From NCBI RefSeq assembly GCF_043290135.1, contig NC_134710.1, positions 277,222,776 through 277,286,775 of the forward strand: a stretch of DNA of 64,000 bases. The letters are read 5' to 3'. Positions 59,568 to 64,000 of this stretch are shown here, piece after piece. The translations under genes and the position numbers were made by a program. This DNA is from Rhipicephalus microplus (lineage: Eukaryota; Arthropoda; Arachnida; Ixodida; Ixodidae). Numbering within the stretch: the stretch's first letter is position 1; every line of letters begins with the position of its first letter. The notes beneath the pieces were generated by a model. It searched no databases. It was not told the origin of the DNA and saw only the letters and a program-made list of their open reading frames with translations.

Positions 59568-60888
59568 ACGTATGCCGTTTGAAAAACAACGTGCCTGCCA
59601 GCCGAAGCCCGTTAACTTGCAAAACTTTATTGCGAACGATCTCGCAGACCCGAGAATAGAGGCGAGACATGCGCCGCAGCTCACCGCTTCACTTTGACAG
59701 GCCGCATTCGGGAGGATTACAGTTGTCTGAAAGCTATGAGGCCAAATTTCCCCGCTTCATATATAGTGCTGAACGCGCTCGCTTCTCTGGGCATTGTTAT
59801 CACTTGTCGTGTTTGCGTACAGTTGGCAGGTTTGATGATTCATTCTATGGCTTCGTTTCAAAAGCATTAGAGTGGGCGAATTTAGTTGACGAGACATCCA
59901 CGAGATCCGCGTACCATCACCGACACTAAAGCCTTTGTTTTTCAACACATTTTACTGTTATCTCGATAGTTTAGTTCCTCAATTTGTTTATTTCTTTCTA
60001 CCGGCATATATTTTTATCTTGTCTGCAGTGTATTACCATTGTCAGAGGCACCCGCCACTCGTTCAAGTGCGACGTTCAGTGATTAATCCGACCGAGTTTT
60101 GTTAATGTGTGCTAAAGGTCGCCCTCGCTGGCGTGTCTCATTCTATATATACAACAACGAAACTCAAGATAACGGAAGCAATGAGCATGAGGCAATTAGT
60201 CGACAATCATGGAAACAAAATTATTGCTCTAACACATGTCTTTAGAGTATTCATAAGTAACATTGATGGCTACATGCTTCTCTTCAAATGAAAATATTAA
60301 CAGTAATGTAAGATAATAACTATTGTTCAAGGCTGAACATACATGAAGTGAAACTAAAGAAAAAGAGGTTGATGAAATACGAACTGCGGTAGCCTACAAC
60401 GAAGGCAGCGAGGGAGACTTGCCCCACATGTAGTGCGTATAGCATACACGCGCACGAATCCTGAACGTGTACGCGAGGTTGCTGTGATGCCTAGGCACGT
60501 TCAGATCCCGAAAACATTCAGCCGACATATGCACACACTGAAGGCCAATATCCGCCATACAAGGCGCCGCAAGCATTACTGTTACACGCATCAAAACATC
60601 ATAAGTTCAGCACAAACAAATGAAAGGGATGTAAATCCGAAATATTGGAAGAATACTACAATCGCAAAGGGAGACGGGAACGAAGGAAGAGTCATGTTTG
60701 CTTAACTGTACCCTCTGCTTTAGCTAGGTATATAGCTTTGCGCTGTTTCTCGCTGTCGTGCAATTTTACGAGACCTAAAGGTAGACAACAATCAAATGCA
60801 TGCAGTTATTTCTCCATAACTACCGTGTGTGCGCAGTGTGTCTTCTGTGATCTTGGAGTGAATGGCGAACACTCTCGTAGTCCTTTAC
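59568..60888. other. upstream region of the TRAF-like gene
   Basis: Expected to hold the 5' UTR and promoter of the minus-strand gene. I see no clear TATA box or binding-site cluster. A plus-strand ORF (59669-59929) has no recognisable motif. Confidence 0.4.
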
Positions 60889-60902
60889 GCCAGAACAAGC
60901 TG

Positions 60903-61140
60903 CCCCACCGCGGTGGTCTATAAGGTGCTCGGTCGCTGACCCGCACGTCTCGGGATCAAATCTTGGCTGCGTCACCTGCATTTTCGATGGAAGCGAAAAT
61001 GCTGTAGGCACGTGTGCTCAGATTTGGGTGCACGTTAAGAAAACCCAGGTGGTCGAAATTTCCGGAGCCCTCCACTATGGCGTCTCTCAGAATCATATGG
61101 TGATTTTGGGACGTTAAACCCCACATATCTGTCAAATCGA
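60903..61140 (+). mobile_element. complete SINE (Ruka-like)
   Basis: tRNA-like head with a short deletion ('ggtggtctataaggtgctcg'), a decayed B box ('gggatcaaatctt'), body and tail. A perfect 14-bp target duplication GCCAGAACAAGCTG flanks it at 60889-60902 and 61141-61154. Confidence 0.92.
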
Positions 61141-61269
61141 GCCAGAACAAGCTGGAGCTGACACTAATTTCAAGCTGTATACAGTGAACGCTATCCCTCG
61201 AAGAAAGGCACAATCGATGAATTAGGGTGCCATTTTTGCTTCCCTGAAATCCCACTTACGAGTAGCATC

Positions 61270-61780
61270 AGAAATACTAGTTTACTTCATCAATGTAGAT
61301 TATTTGGCATACTCTGTATATCAGGTATATAGACATACAGTGTTCTCTTATAAGTACTTTTGGCACGTATATGTTGTATTCGTTATATGGAACCTTGTTC
61401 TCACCCACAACCCGACTACATCTATAAACCGCTATCGCACCTGCTTCGGAAAACATATTGAGTATCTCAGATAAAGTCAAGTTGACATCGACGCCCCGAA
61501 CGATGCCTTTGACGCAAGCTAGGTGAGGTGAAATGAATGCGCCCACGGGGTTAGCAGCGAACGCCGAGTACTTTAGTAAGTCTCGAACACAGAGCTGGTC
61601 AGACGAGAAGGAGACAATGCCTCCCTTGCCGAACTGTCGGACCTCTGTGATGCTTTGATAGTGGGCTGTCAGCTCCGTCTGAATCACTTTTGGATTATTC
61701 ATCCGTATGATACATTCGTTGTTGGTACTGAGGCCGCAGGCACGGATGAGATGTCATTGCGTAGAAACATGTCGACTGGT
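61270..61780 (-). pseudogene. LINE ORF1 (Gag-like) remnant
   Basis: Minus-strand frame with 'FGKGGIVSFSSDQLCVRDLL', 'HLACVKGIVRGVDVNLTLSE' and 'ILNMFSEAGAIAVYRCSRVV', a conserved RRM-like segment of the ORF1 of a common tick LINE. The expected zinc knuckles would follow, but the frame degenerates into 'IYLIYRV' and stops at 61277. The N-terminal part probably extends to about 61780 after a TGA near 61700. It is unrelated in position to the RT remnant above it and probably comes from a separate insertion. Confidence 0.6.
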
Positions 61781-62099
61781 AATTCCTGCGGAGGAAGAGA
61801 AGCAGACTAGAAGAAAGTCCCTGGTCCAGGTGAGAAAAACGGCATCTGTCTGGCCTAACTATCTGAAAACACACTCGTTAATCAAACAGGATACTACTGG
61901 AATGCCTATCAAGAAGAAATTTCAAACACGACTACTCAATCATTGGCGAAAACCCTGAGAGCAGGCAAACGCCAGGCAAGCCAGCTCAGCTACTCAGTCT
62001 GGCCTAAGTAAGCACCACTTTTCAACATCTCCAAGTCCTCTTCTCATGGCTCTTACCCAATACAAGAAGGCTTGCTTGCTGACCTGTTCCTATATTCTT
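61781..62099. other. unassigned sequence between two LINE remnants
   Basis: Could be the 5' UTR of the ORF1 remnant; no motif. Confidence 0.35.

Positions 62100-64000
<1,901 letters not shown>

Noticed and set aside
59167..59697. Plus-strand ORFs of 120-176 codons
   Set aside because: Shadow frames of TRAF exon 1 on the other strand; no domains.

Overview
This is eukaryotic, repeat-dense DNA, most likely a nuclear scaffold of a hard tick (Ixodidae, probably a metastriate such as Rhipicephalus). The evidence is the repeat content. At least four near-complete copies of a roughly 240-bp tRNA-derived SINE of the tick 'Ruka' type are present, three with clear target-site duplications (TSDs) and one with a short one. 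There are also several non-LTR families (CR1/L2-like, RTE, RNase H-bearing I-clade), a Ty3/gypsy pol fragment and a gag fragment of the tick gypsy type, TTAA-flanked MITEs, a foldback element and long microsatellites. There are no bacterial operons, rRNA genes or CRISPR arrays. Species assignment is inference.

Only one convincing host gene is visible, and it is on the minus strand: a TRAF-like (TNF-receptor-associated factor) gene. Exon 1 (59567-59301) encodes a RING-like N-terminus. Exon 2 (48785-45072) encodes one TRAF-type zinc finger, an about 1000-residue low-complexity linker and a C-terminal MATH/TRAF-C domain. The two reading frames join in phase only if the 10,515-bp intron between them is spliced with a GC donor and an AG acceptor. 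That intron holds a nearly intact 5.9-kb I-clade LINE (52964-58909, antisense to the gene, bounded by a 12-bp TSD), a TTAA-MITE, a pogo/Tigger-like MITE, an RTE tail and long microsatellites. A second possible host exon, a terminal exon of an unrecognised minus-strand gene, lies at 26075-25877.

Layout: 1-1.0 kb, dispersed repeat A; 1.15-4.8 kb, CR1/L2-like LINE with ORF1 and ORF2 in one frame; 6.1-7.5 kb, RTE; 8-13.3 kb, LINE 3' ends, a GGAT microsatellite, a minus-strand LINE split by another element, a 38-bp tandem array and a second SINE type; 13.3-18.9 kb, mostly unassigned; 18.9-20.5 kb, a SINE followed by a three-level nest (SINE inside TTAA-MITE inside repeat A); 24.1-24.6 kb, SINE and ACT/AAT microsatellite; 29-30 kb, a palindromic tandem array and a dispersed element; 30.4-32.2 kb, Ty3/gypsy pol remnant; 32.3-35.5 kb, hAT-like MITE, AAT array, SINE and a CR1-like/RTE junction; 37.3-39.3 kb, RTE endonuclease and I-clade 3' end; 39.8-42.2 kb, hairpins, LTR-like leader and gag remnant; 42.7-44.2 kb, tandem array and foldback element; 45.1-59.6 kb, the TRAF-like gene; 60.9-64 kb, a SINE and two minus-strand LINE remnants, one with a 117-bp AT run inside its RNase H reading frame.

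The window is therefore one immune-signalling-type gene in a transposon graveyard. Several in-frame stops in the elements look like C-to-T (CGA-to-TGA or CAA-to-TAA) changes. All family assignments come from motifs read by eye; no database search was run.
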